Below are positions 1 to 7,271 of a DNA stretch of 25,420 nucleotides, in pieces. A program made the translations under genes and the position numbers. The notes beneath the pieces are model-generated. The model did no database searches and had not been told where the DNA came from. It saw only the letters and a program-made list of their open reading frames with translations. The DNA is from an uncultured Dokdonella sp. GTDB lineage: Bacteria > Pseudomonadota > Gammaproteobacteria > Xanthomonadales > Rhodanobacteraceae. The stretch is from NCBI GenBank assembly GCA_934526015.1, contig CAKSZY010000030.1, positions 1 to 25,420 on the forward strand, read 5' to 3'. Position 1 is the first letter of the stretch. Each line of letters starts with the position of its first letter.

Positions 1-101
1 GGTTCGACAAATTTGCCGGGAGCAAATTTGGACAGCCGCAGGCTGGCCCGCGCAGAGCGCGGGTCCGGCTCAGGAAGAGCCGGACATATCCCACCCTCTC
101 C
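1..101. repeat. Structured direct repeat, copy 1
   Basis: This stretch recurs at 176-276 with 100 of 101 positions identical. It is built of short inverted repeats: CAAATTTG twice around a 7-nt spacer, CAGCC/GGCTG, CCCGCG/CGCGGG, and a 9-bp stem GTCCGGCTC (63-71) with GAGCCGGAC (77-85). The copy begins at the window edge and may extend further left. No convincing reading frame fits it, so I read it as an extragenic hairpin-rich repeat or a structured RNA. The family is not one I recognise. Confidence 0.85.
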
Positions 102-158
102 GCCAGATACGCCAAGAGCCCCCTCGCGGGGCTCTTGGCGTATCTGGTGAAGAGGGTG
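92..158. repeat. Long near-perfect hairpin between the two repeat copies
   Basis: Positions 103-122 pair perfectly with 128-147 (20 bp) around a 5-nt loop CTCGC. The stem continues outward, with 92-99 pairing to 151-158 and only one mismatch and one G-T wobble in between, giving about 31 paired positions. It could act as a terminator on either strand, although there is no run of T after the stem. It could equally be a mobile palindrome inserted at the end of copy 1, because copy 2 shows a different sequence at this junction. Confidence 0.8.
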
Positions 159-175
159 TGTGGACGAAGCCGCAT

Positions 176-276
176 GGTTCGACAAATTTGCCGGGAGCAA
201 ATTTGGACAGCCGCAGGCTGGCCCGCGCAGAGCGCGGGTCCGGCTCAGGAAGGGCCGGACATATCCCACCCTCTCC
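176..276. repeat. Structured direct repeat, copy 2
   Basis: This is the second copy of the 1-101 element, offset by 175 nt. The only difference is A78 becoming G253. That change lies in the 9-bp stem and turns a U-A pair into a U-G wobble if the shown strand is transcribed, so the fold is kept in RNA of that strand. The copies part after position 276, where copy 1 runs into the long hairpin and copy 2 into a shorter terminator-like hairpin. Confidence 0.85.
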
Positions 277-284
277 ACAATTCA

Positions 285-315
285 GCAAAAGGCCCCTCCG
301 CAGGGGCCATTCTTC
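285..315. terminator. Terminator-like hairpin, possibly bidirectional
   Basis: GGCCCCT (291-297) pairs with AGGGGCC (302-308) around CCGC. A run of A precedes the stem and a T-rich ATTCTT follows it, so the structure could stop transcription from either side. It would close whatever transcript crosses the repeat region from the left. Confidence 0.55.
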
Positions 316-545
316 ATGCGCGAATGCGCCGGTCGCACGGCAGCCCTTGTCGCGGCCATGGCAAAAACAATGGATAAATAGCGGTATCCACATCTGCGCA
401 AGACCTGAACCGGTGCCGAATCTTTCGTGTACCGGGCATGACGGCCGTTGCGCGGCAGGCAGCGGATTCAGGGCGCGTGCAATCGCCGCTGCCTAGTGTC
501 GCCTCTCCATCAGCGAAACGGGCATCTGCCCGAGGAGTGCGACCC
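309..545. other. Intergenic region upstream of the BON gene
   Basis: About 240 bp without a convincing gene. The longer reading frames that cross it in several frames look like chance GC-rich frames. It should hold the promoter of the BON-domain gene, but I see no clear -35/-10 pair. The ribosome binding site GAGGAG (532-537) at the end is clear. Confidence 0.5.
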
Positions 546-878
546 ATGAACACGAAGAGCCTGATCCTTCCGATCGCCGTTGCTGGCGCGCTGGCGCTGG
601 CGGCTCCGGGCTTTGCGGCCGACATCTCCACGCCGCAGGCTCCGGACAACGACTCCGAACAGCCGATCACCGACACCTGGATCACGACCAAGGTGAAAGC
701 CGAACTGGCCGTCACCGACGGCGTGTCGAGCACCGACATCAGCGTCACGACTGTCGACGGCGTGGTCACCCTGACCGGCGTGCTGGCCAGTGCCACCGGC
801 CGCGACAAGGCCATTGCCGCCGCGAAGAGCGTCAAGGGCGTGAAGAGCGTCGATGCGTCCGGTCTCAAGGCCGGTTGA
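546..878 (+). CDS. Periplasmic BON-domain protein (OsmY-like)
   Basis: The 110-residue product starts with a typical signal peptide ([25 protein letters not shown], written here only to show its type: Lys, hydrophobic core, AxA cleavage). After a short linker comes one BON domain with the usual [14 protein letters not shown] start, a V-T-V-x-G-x-V-T-L-x-G strand pair and a V..GVKSVD end. BON domains bind phospholipid or envelope surfaces, and OsmY-type proteins are periplasmic and stress-induced. OsmY itself has two BON domains, so this is a single-domain relative. I chose ATG 546 because GAGGAG lies 8 nt upstream and the signal peptide begins there; the frame is open further upstream without a good site. 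The next gene, csbD-like, is also a stress-type gene. Confidence 0.88.
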   Translation: MNTKSLILPIAVAGALALAAPGFAADISTPQAPDNDSEQPITDTWITTKVKAELAVTDGVSSTDISVTTVDGVVTLTGVLASATGRDKAIAAAKSVKGVKSVDASGLKAG

Positions 879-979
879 TCGCGCGGTCCACCGGCGCGGT
901 CGGCGGCCGCGCCGTGTTCCACACCTCGGTTCGAACGATCCATCGAACCGAACCTCCTGCAATGCATGAAGGAATCGCC

Positions 980-1177
980 ATGAACGAAGATCGCATCAAG
1001 GGCAAGTGGAAGCAGCTCACGGGAACGCTCAAGGAAAAGTGGGGAAAGCTGACCGACGACGACCTCCGGGTCGCCGAGGGCAACAGCGAATACCTCGCTG
1101 GCAAGATCCAGGAACGCTACGGGCTCGCCAAGGATGAAGCCGAGCGCGCAGTCCGCGAGTTCGAACGCGGCCTGTGA
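980..1177 (+). CDS. CsbD-family stress protein
   Basis: The 65-residue product is a small, very charged protein starting [29 protein letters not shown], the hallmark of the CsbD family (E. coli YjbJ is one member). These are abundant general-stress proteins of unknown biochemical role. ATG 980 is preceded by AAGGA (969-973) at good spacing; the longer frame from 875 has no family similarity upstream of this Met. It lies 101 nt after the BON gene on the same strand and ends just before a strong terminator, so the two may form one stress transcript. Confidence 0.9.
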   Translation: MNEDRIKGKWKQLTGTLKEKWGKLTDDDLRVAEGNSEYLAGKIQERYGLAKDEAERAVREFERGL

Positions 1178-1200
1178 AGGATTGATCCATGCGGATCGTC

Positions 1201-1230
1201 GGGAGGGCGTGTGCGCCCTCCCTCTTTTTT
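1201..1230 (+). terminator. Rho-independent terminator after csbD-like gene
   Basis: GGGAGGGCG (1201-1209) pairs perfectly with CGCCCTCCC (1214-1222) over a TGTG loop and is followed by TCTTTTTT (1223-1230). This is the clearest intrinsic terminator in the window and ends the BON/CsbD transcript. Confidence 0.92.
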
Positions 1231-1253
1231 GTGGCCGAGCGCAGGCGCACCCC

Positions 1254-1799
1254 ATGAAGACCGGACGGAAAATCCACAAGCGCGTTCCGCTTGCCGGCCG
1301 CAACAGCTTCTTCGACCGCTTTGCCAGGCGGGTCACGCACCATGCCGGATCGCCGGCTGCCTTCGTGATTGCGGTGGTGACGATCCTCATGTGGGCCGCC
1401 ACCGGGCCGATTTTCGGCTTCTCGGATACCTGGCAGATCGTCGTCAATACCGGCACCACGATCGTCACCTTCCTGATGGTTTTCATCATCCAGCAGTCAC
1501 AGAACAAGGACAGCGAGGCCGTGCACCTCAAGCTCAACGAGTTGCTGATCTCGCAACGCGGCGCGAGCAACCATCTGGTCTCGATCGAGGAACTGGACCA
1601 GTGTGATCTCGACACGCTGAAACGGTTTTACGCGCGCCTAGCCCGCTTGGCACAGGAGCACGGGGCGATCGAAGTCACGCATTCGCTCGAGCGTGCCGAG
1701 AAGCGTTCGCAGCGGAAGAGTCGGCCCGGCATGGATCCGGACATCGCCCGGTCCGGGCTGCGCACGGAGCGGACCCGACGCTCCGGGGCCTCCCGATGA
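1254..1799 (+). CDS. Low-affinity iron permease family membrane protein
   Basis: The 181-residue product has a basic N-terminus, a hydrophobic helix at about 35-55 (SPAAFVIAVVTILMWAATGP), a second at about 65-85, and the family signature VNTGTTIVTFLMVFIIQQSQNKDSEAVHLKLNELL cut across residues 65-100. This is the low-affinity Fe/Cu permease family (yeast Fet4 relatives); the bacterial short members are poorly characterised, and transport of iron is an inference from family name. The C-terminal part is cytoplasmic, charged and variable. ATG 1254 sits just after the terminator; the ribosome site is weak (a GCGCAGG-like stretch), so the start is less sure than the frame. Confidence 0.85.
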   Translation: MKTGRKIHKRVPLAGRNSFFDRFARRVTHHAGSPAAFVIAVVTILMWAATGPIFGFSDTWQIVVNTGTTIVTFLMVFIIQQSQNKDSEAVHLKLNELLISQRGASNHLVSIEELDQCDLDTLKRFYARLARLAQEHGAIEVTHSLERAEKRSQRKSRPGMDPDIARSGLRTERTRRSGASR

Positions 1800-1953
1800 T
1801 GGTTGCCGCCCGGGGATGAAGCGTCATGCCCGCGATGGATCACATTTTCGTGGCATGGTCCACATGTATCGACGGCAGGGCTTGACGCCCCCTTGTGTCA
1901 CCGGGCGACTCGCGACAGACTCGAAAGCCGGTGCCCCACGCAGGATGCGGACG

Positions 1954-2601
1954 ATGTTGAACATCGTGATCATCGACGACCATGAACTGGTGCGCACGGG
2001 GTTCCGCCTGATCCTCGGCCAGCAGGCCGACATCCGCATCGTCGGCGAGGCCGGCGATGGCGACGCGGGCCTCGCCCTGCTGCGCAGCCTCAAGCCCGAG
2101 GTGGCCCTGGTCGACGTGCACATGCCGGAGGTCAGCGGCATCCAGCTGACCGGGCGCGCACGCCAGCTCAAGCTGTCGACCCGGATCATCATCGTGTCGA
2201 TGGTCGGCGAGGCGCCGCTCCCGCGCCGCCTGCTCGAGGCCGGTGCGAGCGGATATCTCACCAAGGATTGCACTGCCGCCGAACTGCTGCGTGCCGTGCG
2301 CCAGGTCGCGGACGGCCGTCGTTACCTTGCGCCGGAAATCGCCGAGTCCATGGCCCTGTCCGCGCTCGGCACGAGTCGCGCGTCACCGTTCGAGTCGCTG
2401 TCATCACGCGAGCTCGAAGTGGCGCTGCTGCTTGCGCGCGGACAGCCGATGCATCGCATCGCCGCGCGCCTGAGCCTCAGTCCGAAGACCGTGGCGACCT
2501 ACAAGTACCGGGTGTTCGAGAAGCTCGAGATCGACAATGCGGTAACGCTGGCCCATCTCGCCCACGTCCACGGCCTGCTCGACGCGCCGGCGACCGCCTG
2601 A
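1954..2601 (+). CDS. gacA: GacA/UvrY-type response regulator
   Basis: The 215-residue product is a two-domain response regulator. The receiver domain (about 2-118) has the acidic pair D8-D9, the phospho-acceptor D54 in VDVHMPEVSG and the conserved K104. The LuxR/FixJ helix-turn-helix (about 148-210) reads SPFESLSSRELEV...LSPKTVATYKYRVFEKL. Features shared with E. coli UvrY include PLPRRLLEAGASGYL, RYLAPEIAESMALS and LTHLA-like LAHLAHVHGL, and the length matches GacA (about 214). GacA/UvrY is phosphorylated by GacS/BarA and switches on small RNAs that sequester CsrA/RsmA. I chose ATG 1954, 8 nt after AGGA; ATG 1945 in the same frame is an alternative. No uvrC follows it here, unlike in many genomes; rne is convergent instead. 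Confidence 0.88.
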   Translation: MLNIVIIDDHELVRTGFRLILGQQADIRIVGEAGDGDAGLALLRSLKPEVALVDVHMPEVSGIQLTGRARQLKLSTRIIIVSMVGEAPLPRRLLEAGASGYLTKDCTAAELLRAVRQVADGRRYLAPEIAESMALSALGTSRASPFESLSSRELEVALLLARGQPMHRIAARLSLSPKTVATYKYRVFEKLEIDNAVTLAHLAHVHGLLDAPATA

Positions 2602-2612
2602 AGGACGGAAGA

Positions 2613-2635
2613 GGGCGGCTGTCGCGCAGCCGCCC
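2613..2635. terminator. Hairpin between convergent gacA and rne
   Basis: GGGCGGCTG (2613-2621) pairs perfectly with CAGCCGCCC (2627-2635). It lies in the 45-nt gap between two convergent stop codons, so it can serve both transcripts. No strong T-run follows on either strand, so efficiency is uncertain. Confidence 0.7.
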
Positions 2636-2646
2636 CACCGCTGTGA

Positions 2647-5600
2647 TCAATTCGACTTCGGCGGTTCATCGTTGGCGTTCGCGTCCGTCGCCGGTGTCGC
2701 CGCGGGATGGAGCGGACGCGGCGCGGCCGGCTCGGCAGGCCTTGGCGCCGGTGCCGCATTGGAAACCGGTGCCGGAGACGGCGTCGACACGGGAGCCGGA
2801 GTCGGAACGGAAGTCGCAACAGGCCGCGGGGCCGGCGTGAGCGCGGGTGCCGGGCTCGTCGCCGGTCGGGCGACCTCGGCATTCGGTGCGGCCGGCCGGG
2901 CCAGCGGAGCCGGAGTCTGGGCGGAAGCCGGAGTCTGGACCGGAGCCGGAGTCCGGGCCGGAGCTTGCGCCGGAGCCGAAGTCTGCGCCGGAGCCGGAGT
3001 CTGAGCCGGAGCCGAAGTCTGAGCCGGAGCCGAAGTCTGAGCCGGAGCCGAAGTCTGCGCCGGAGCCGGAGTCTGCGCCGGAGCCGGAGTCTGAGCCGGA
3101 GCCGAAGTCTGAGCCGGAGCCGAAGTCTGAGCCGGAGCCGAAGTCTGAGCCGGCGTCTGGACCGGAGCCGGAGCTCGGGCCGCAGTCTGCGCCGGAGCCG
3201 GAGTCTGCGCCGGAGCCGAAGTCTGCGCCGGAGCCGAAGTCTGCGCCGGTGCCGGCGACCGGGCCGGAGCTTGAGCCGGAACCGGAGCCGGCGTTGCAGC
3301 CGGCGGCGGCACGTTCGCGCTCGGTGTCAGCGCATTGCCGTGTTCATCGAGTTTGAGCAGCGGGGACGGCTGGGTCACCGGCAGTTCCTGGCGCGGTGCC
3401 GGGCGCGGCACCGAGAACAGGTCGTCGACCGGCAGGTCGCGGCGCGACGTGCCGGCCTCGCCGAGCAGCGGCGACACCGGAGGAGCGGGTGATTTCGCAG
3501 CAGAGCCGGCGAAGGCCGGCGTCGGTGCCGGCATGCTCCGCTCGTCGCTTGCGCTCACCGCGGCAGGTGCGGGATCGGCCGGCTTCTGCGCCGCCGTCGT
3601 GCGCGTCGGCAGCACCATCGGCTCGTCGTCTTCGTCGTCGAAGTCCTGGCCGTCGATCGACGTCGAGGCATTGTCGGCGCCGGCATCGAGGCCTTCGCTC
3701 TTGCGCCGGCGGCGACCGCCGCGGCGGCCACGACGACGCTTGGCCGGCGTCGCCGCCTGCGCGTCGCCGTCGGCCGGAGTCGGTGCGCCGGCGAGGGTCG
3801 TGGTGGCCACGGCGGCAGCGGCGGCTGCGGCCAGCCGGGCCTCGTCGGTGGCGGCTGCGGCGCTTGCCGGATCGGTCGGCTTCGCTGCCGCGGGCTGCGC
3901 GGCCGGACGGGCGGCCGGCGTCGCCGGTTTGGCAACCGGCTTGCGCTCTTCCCGTGAAGCCTGCGCGGCCTCCTGGCGGGACCCGCGCGCCTGCTGCGGC
4001 GAATTCGACTTGCGTTCCTCGCGGGCCTCGCCACGTCCGCCGTCGCGACGGTTGTCGCCGCGGCCGCGGTTGCCGCCCTGGTTGCCGGAGCGTCCGCCCT
4101 GGCCCGGACGATTGCCGTCACGGCGATTCGAAGCCTGGCCCTGGCCGCGTGCAGCCGGCTTCGCGGCCGGTTTCGTGGTGGCCGGCGCCGGCTCGGCGGC
4201 AGCGCCACCGAACAGGCCACCCAGCCATGCGAAGAATCCGCCGCGCGCCTTGGCCGGAGCCGCGGCCACCGGCGCGGCGACCGGCGCCGCTTCGGGTTCG
4301 GGCTTGACCGGTGCCGGCGCGGCGGGGATGACGCGGCTCACCGCCGGCTGCTCGGGTTCGTCACCCGGCGTGGCGAGTTGCGGCAGCGGCGTCGCCTGCA
4401 CCGGCGTGACCCGCTGGTAGCTCGGCTTGGTGTCGTCACCGAGATCGGAAGCGCGGATGCGCTCGATGTGCAGGTGCGGCGTCTCCAGCTTGTCGTCGGC
4501 GACGACGATGACCTGGACTTCCTGACGCTTCTCGATTTCGCTGAGCTGGGCGCGCTTCTCGTTGACGAGGAAGTTGGCGACCGTCGGCGGCGCCTGCACG
4601 AGCACCTGGCCGGTGCTGTCCTTCATCGCATGCTCCTCGACCAGGCGCAGCGCCGACAGCGACAGCGATTCGACGCTGCGGATGCGGCCGTGGCCGTCGC
4701 AGCGCGGGCAGACGATCTGGGTCGACTCGCCGAGCGAGGGCCGCAGGCGCTGGCGCGACAGTTCGAGCAGGCCGAAGCGCGAGATGCGCCCGATCTGCAC
4801 GCGCGCGCGGTCGACCTTCATCGACTCCTTGAGGCGTTCCTCGACCTCGCGCTGGTGGCGCGGGCTGTCCATGTCGATGAAGTCGATGACGATCAGGCCG
4901 CCGGCGTCGCGGATGCGCAGCTGGCGGGCGATCTCGGCAGCGGCCTCGAGGTTGGTGTTGAACGCCGTTTCCTCGATGTCGCTGCCCTTGGTCGCCTTCG
5001 ACGAGTTGATGTCGATGGCAGTCAGCGCCTCGGTCTGGTCGATGACGATCGAGCCGCCCGAGGGCAGGCGCACGGTGCGCTCGAAGGCATTCTCGATCTG
5101 CGTCTCGATCTGGTAGCGCGAGAACAGCGGAACGGTGTCCTTGTACAGCTTGAGCTTGCGCAGGTTGGTCGGCATCACCTGCTGCATGAACTCGCGGGCG
5201 TCGTTGTAGAGCTCCTCCTGGTCGATGAGGATCTCGCCGATGTCGTTGCGCAGGTAGTCGCGCAGGGCGCGGATGATCAGCCGGGATTCCTGGTAGATCA
5301 GGAACGGCGCCTGGCGCGTGGTGGCCGCTTCCGAAATCGCCTTCCACAGCTGCAGCAGGTAGTCGAGGTCCCACTGCAGTTCCTCGGCGTCGCGGCCCAT
5401 GCCGGCGGTGCGGATGATGAGCCCCATGTCGTCGGGGATCGTCAGCTCGTCCATCGCGTCCTTGAGGTTCTGCCGGTCCTCGCCCTCGATGCGGCGGGAC
5501 ACGCCACCGGCACGCGGATTGTTCGGCATGAGGACGAGATAGCGTCCGGCCAGGCTGATGAAGGTGGTCAGCGCGGCGCCCTTGTTGCCACGTTCTTCCT

Positions 5601-5913
5601 TGTCGACCTGGACGACGATCGCCTGGCCTTCCTTGATCAGCTCGCGGATGCCGGCCTTGTTGGCATCGACTCCGGGCGTGAAGTACTGCCGGGAGATTTC
5701 CTTCAGCGGCAGGAAGCCGTGGCGGTCGCCGCCGTATTCGACGAAGCAGGCTTCCAGCGAAGGCTCGACGCGCGTGATGCGGCCGGCGTAGATGTTCGAC
5801 TTCTTCTGTTCGCGGGAGGGGATCTCGATGTCGAGATCGAACAGCGTCTGGCCATCGACGATGGCCACGCGCAACTCTTCACGCTGAGTTGCGTTGATCA
5901 ACATGCGCTTCAT
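2647..5913 (-). CDS. rne: Ribonuclease E
   Basis: The 1088-residue endoribonuclease starts the RNA degradosome pathway and processes rRNA and tRNA. The N-terminal half is canonical: [17 protein letters not shown] start, S1 domain (about 35-125), DNase I-like catalytic core with magnesium ligands D301 and D344, and the zinc-link CPRC (C402, C405), each exactly two residues before its E. coli counterpart (303, 346, 404, 407). At about 557-570 [13 protein letters not shown] looks like the amphipathic membrane-anchor segment. Two arginine-rich RNA-binding stretches follow (about 590-640 and 740-760). The last third is low-complexity Ala/Pro/Gln/Thr, including a tandem repeat. AAGGA lies 8 nt before ATG 5913. 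The gene is divergent from rluC and convergent with gacA. Confidence 0.97.
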   Translation of the reverse strand: MKRMLINATQREELRVAIVDGQTLFDLDIEIPSREQKKSNIYAGRITRVEPSLEACFVEYGGDRHGFLPLKEISRQYFTPGVDANKAGIRELIKEGQAIVVQVDKEERGNKGAALTTFISLAGRYLVLMPNNPRAGGVSRRIEGEDRQNLKDAMDELTIPDDMGLIIRTAGMGRDAEELQWDLDYLLQLWKAISEAATTRQAPFLIYQESRLIIRALRDYLRNDIGEILIDQEELYNDAREFMQQVMPTNLRKLKLYKDTVPLFSRYQIETQIENAFERTVRLPSGGSIVIDQTEALTAIDINSSKATKGSDIEETAFNTNLEAAAEIARQLRIRDAGGLIVIDFIDMDSPRHQREVEERLKESMKVDRARVQIGRISRFGLLELSRQRLRPSLGESTQIVCPRCDGHGRIRSVESLSLSALRLVEEHAMKDSTGQVLVQAPPTVANFLVNEKRAQLSEIEKRQEVQVIVVADDKLETPHLHIERIRASDLGDDTKPSYQRVTPVQATPLPQLATPGDEPEQPAVSRVIPAAPAPVKPEPEAAPVAAPVAAAPAKARGGFFAWLGGLFGGAAAEPAPATTKPAAKPAARGQGQASNRRDGNRPGQGGRSGNQGGNRGRGDNRRDGGRGEAREERKSNSPQQARGSRQEAAQASREERKPVAKPATPAARPAAQPAAAKPTDPASAAAATDEARLAAAAAAAVATTTLAGAPTPADGDAQAATPAKRRRGRRGGRRRRKSEGLDAGADNASTSIDGQDFDDEDDEPMVLPTRTTAAQKPADPAPAAVSASDERSMPAPTPAFAGSAAKSPAPPVSPLLGEAGTSRRDLPVDDLFSVPRPAPRQELPVTQPSPLLKLDEHGNALTPSANVPPPAATPAPVPAQAPARSPAPAQTSAPAQTSAPAQTPAPAQTAARAPAPVQTPAQTSAPAQTSAPAQTSAPAQTPAPAQTPAPAQTSAPAQTSAPAQTSAPAQTPAPAQTSAPAQAPARTPAPVQTPASAQTPAPLARPAAPNAEVARPATSPAPALTPAPRPVATSVPTPAPVSTPSPAPVSNAAPAPRPAEPAAPRPLHPAATPATDANANDEPPKSN
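2969..3244 (-). repeat. 18-bp tandem repeat in the RNase E tail
   Basis: Ten uninterrupted 18-bp units occupy 2969-3148, and three more occupy 3191-3244; degenerate units flank both blocks. On the coding strand each unit encodes APAQTS or APAQTP, the Ser/Pro choice being a single TCG/CCG change. Because the unit is a multiple of 3, gain or loss of copies keeps the reading frame. The repeat lies in the disordered C-terminal scaffold, away from the catalytic half. Confidence 0.92.
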
Positions 5914-6269
5914 TGTGGTGTTCCTTCAGGGCGCTCGCACCGCTGCCGCGCGTGACCGCGCCGTCCGGAGACGTCGCGTCGCGCGATCCACTGGACCGGA
6001 CTTCCGGCCGCGGGAGCGCCTGTGGTGATCAAAGCCGGCGCTTTCCGGGCGCCGGCGCTCATGTGGTGCAGCGTCCCGGGCGACCCTTTGCCACCGCAGG
6101 GGCAGCAAGCAATCTCCCAATCGAACCGCTACGATGTCCGCATCCGGACCTGCACGACGCCCTCACAGGGGAACCGGCGGCAGGGCCCGGACGGGCGCAG
6201 GGGTCGAATGCGCCATGGATGCCGGAAGAAGTCCCGCCTGGGCAGGCTTCCGCTGGCGGCGCGAAACGC
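5914..6269 (-). promoter_or_regulatory. Long 5' leader of rne
   Basis: If the promoter at 6276-6303 is used, the rne message has a leader of about 355 nt. In E. coli the rne leader is 361 nt and carries hairpins through which RNase E controls its own mRNA. Here one clear hairpin is GCCGGCGC (6034-6041) with GCGCCGGC (6049-6056). I see no reading frame with a plausible product. The stretch also lies upstream of rluC, whose own promoter I could not place (TACGAT at 6130-6135 is a weak candidate -10). Confidence 0.6.
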
Positions 6270-6275
6270 CCGCAG

Positions 6276-6303
6276 AGTGTAGCAGCCGGGGACTTTTTTT
6301 CAA
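6276..6303 (-). promoter_or_regulatory. Sigma-70 type promoter for rne
   Basis: On the minus strand TTGAAA (6303-6298) and TACACT (6281-6276) are separated by 16 nt, with an A-rich spacer start. The -35 box shares its first base with the A of the rluC start codon on the other strand. Predicted transcription start is near 6269. The pair fits the consensus well, but it is read by eye. Confidence 0.65.
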
Positions 6304-7271
6304 TGAAGACACAGACTTCGGCGAAACTTGACGAGCCGGTCTCGGTTTCGGTGCAGATCGTGAAGGTCGAGCCGGGGCGCGGCGGGCAACGCATCGACAA
6401 CTTCCTCGGCGGACGCCTGAAGGGGGTGCCGCGCAGCCTCATCTACCGCATCCTGCGCACCGGCCAGGTGCGCGTGAACGGGCGCCGGGCCAAGCCCGAG
6501 ACGCGCCTGGAGGACGGCGACGAGGTGCGCATTCCGCCGGTGCGGGTGGCCGAGCGCGAGCCCGGCGCACCGCCCGCGAACGACCAGCTCGTGCGCATCG
6601 AGCGCGCGATCCTGCACGAGGACCGTGACTTCCTCGTCCTCGACAAGCCGAGCGGCGTGGCCAGCCACGGCGGCAGCGGGGTCAGCTTCGGCGCCATCGA
6701 ACTGCTGCGCGCGGCGCGCCCGCGCGACACCCTCGAACTCGTCCACCGGCTCGACCGCGACACCAGTGGCGTGCTGGTGCTGGCGCGGCGCCGGCCGGCG
6801 CTGACCGGATTGCAGGCGGCGATCCGCGAAGGCCGCACCACCAAGCGCTACCTCGCCCTCGTGCGCGGGCACCTGGCGCAGGCTCGGGTGACCGTCGACG
6901 TGCCGCTGCGCAAGTCGGTGCTGCAGGGGGGCGAGCGCATGGTGCGGGTCGATCCGCAAGGCAAGGAATCGATCTCCCACTTCATCGAGGTCGAGCGCTA
7001 CCCGGCCGTGACCCTCGCCGAGGTGGCGATCGAGACCGGCCGCACGCACCAGATCCGCGTCCACGGCGCGCACATCGGCCATCCGCTCGCCGGTGACGAG
7101 AAGTACGGCGACAAGGCCTTCAACCAGTCGATGCGCGCATTCGGGCTCAGGCGCCTGTTCCTGCATGCGGCGCGTTTCGAGTTCAACCTCGGCGAGCGCA
7201 GCTACAGTTTCAGCGCGCCGTTGGCGGACGACCTGCGCCGCGTCGTCGATGTCCTTCAGAACAGGAAGTAG
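6303..7271 (+). CDS. rluC: 23S rRNA pseudouridine synthase RluC
   Basis: The 322-residue enzyme isomerises specific uridines of 23S rRNA (955, 2504 and 2580 in E. coli) to pseudouridine. An S4 RNA-binding domain covers about 28-90 (RIDNFLGGRLKGVPRSLIYRILRTGQVRVNG). The RluA-type catalytic domain follows, with HRLDRDTSG at 148-156 and the catalytic aspartate at D151, plus the GRTHQIRVHGAHIGHPLAGDEKYG block near the end. Length matches RluC (319 in E. coli), and the place opposite rne is the same as in enterobacteria. ATG 6303 follows GGGGA by about 10 nt and a run of seven T. The 3' end overlaps the convergent CPBP gene by 16 nt. Confidence 0.95.
   Translation: MKTQTSAKLDEPVSVSVQIVKVEPGRGGQRIDNFLGGRLKGVPRSLIYRILRTGQVRVNGRRAKPETRLEDGDEVRIPPVRVAEREPGAPPANDQLVRIERAILHEDRDFLVLDKPSGVASHGGSGVSFGAIELLRAARPRDTLELVHRLDRDTSGVLVLARRRPALTGLQAAIREGRTTKRYLALVRGHLAQARVTVDVPLRKSVLQGGERMVRVDPQGKESISHFIEVERYPAVTLAEVAIETGRTHQIRVHGAHIGHPLAGDEKYGDKAFNQSMRAFGLRRLFLHAARFEFNLGERSYSFSAPLADDLRRVVDVLQNRK

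Noticed and set aside
1..12. GGTTCGAC resembling a tRNA T-arm
   Set aside because: No acceptor stem, anticodon arm or D-arm can be placed around either copy.
314..1615. 433-codon minus-strand frame across the BON and CsbD genes
   Set aside because: It crosses a perfect terminator and three well-supported plus-strand genes and has no recognisable domain.
1882..1910. TTGACG as a -35 box for the response regulator gene
   Set aside because: No acceptable -10 box lies 16-18 nt downstream.
2969..3148. Tandem repeat as a CRISPR array
   Set aside because: Units are 18 bp with no spacers and keep the RNase E frame.
2847..3356. Plus-strand frame of Pro-Glu-Pro-Lys-Ser repeats
   Set aside because: It is the antisense of the RNase E tail. 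An 18-bp repeat without stops stays open in every frame, so the frame has no independent support.
4378..5955. 525-codon plus-strand frame opposite rne
   Set aside because: GC-rich shadow of the catalytic half of RNase E, whose residues and motifs are unmistakable.
6270..6300. Run of seven T before rluC as a terminator
   Set aside because: No GC-rich stem directly precedes it; on the other strand it is the A-rich spacer of the rne promoter.
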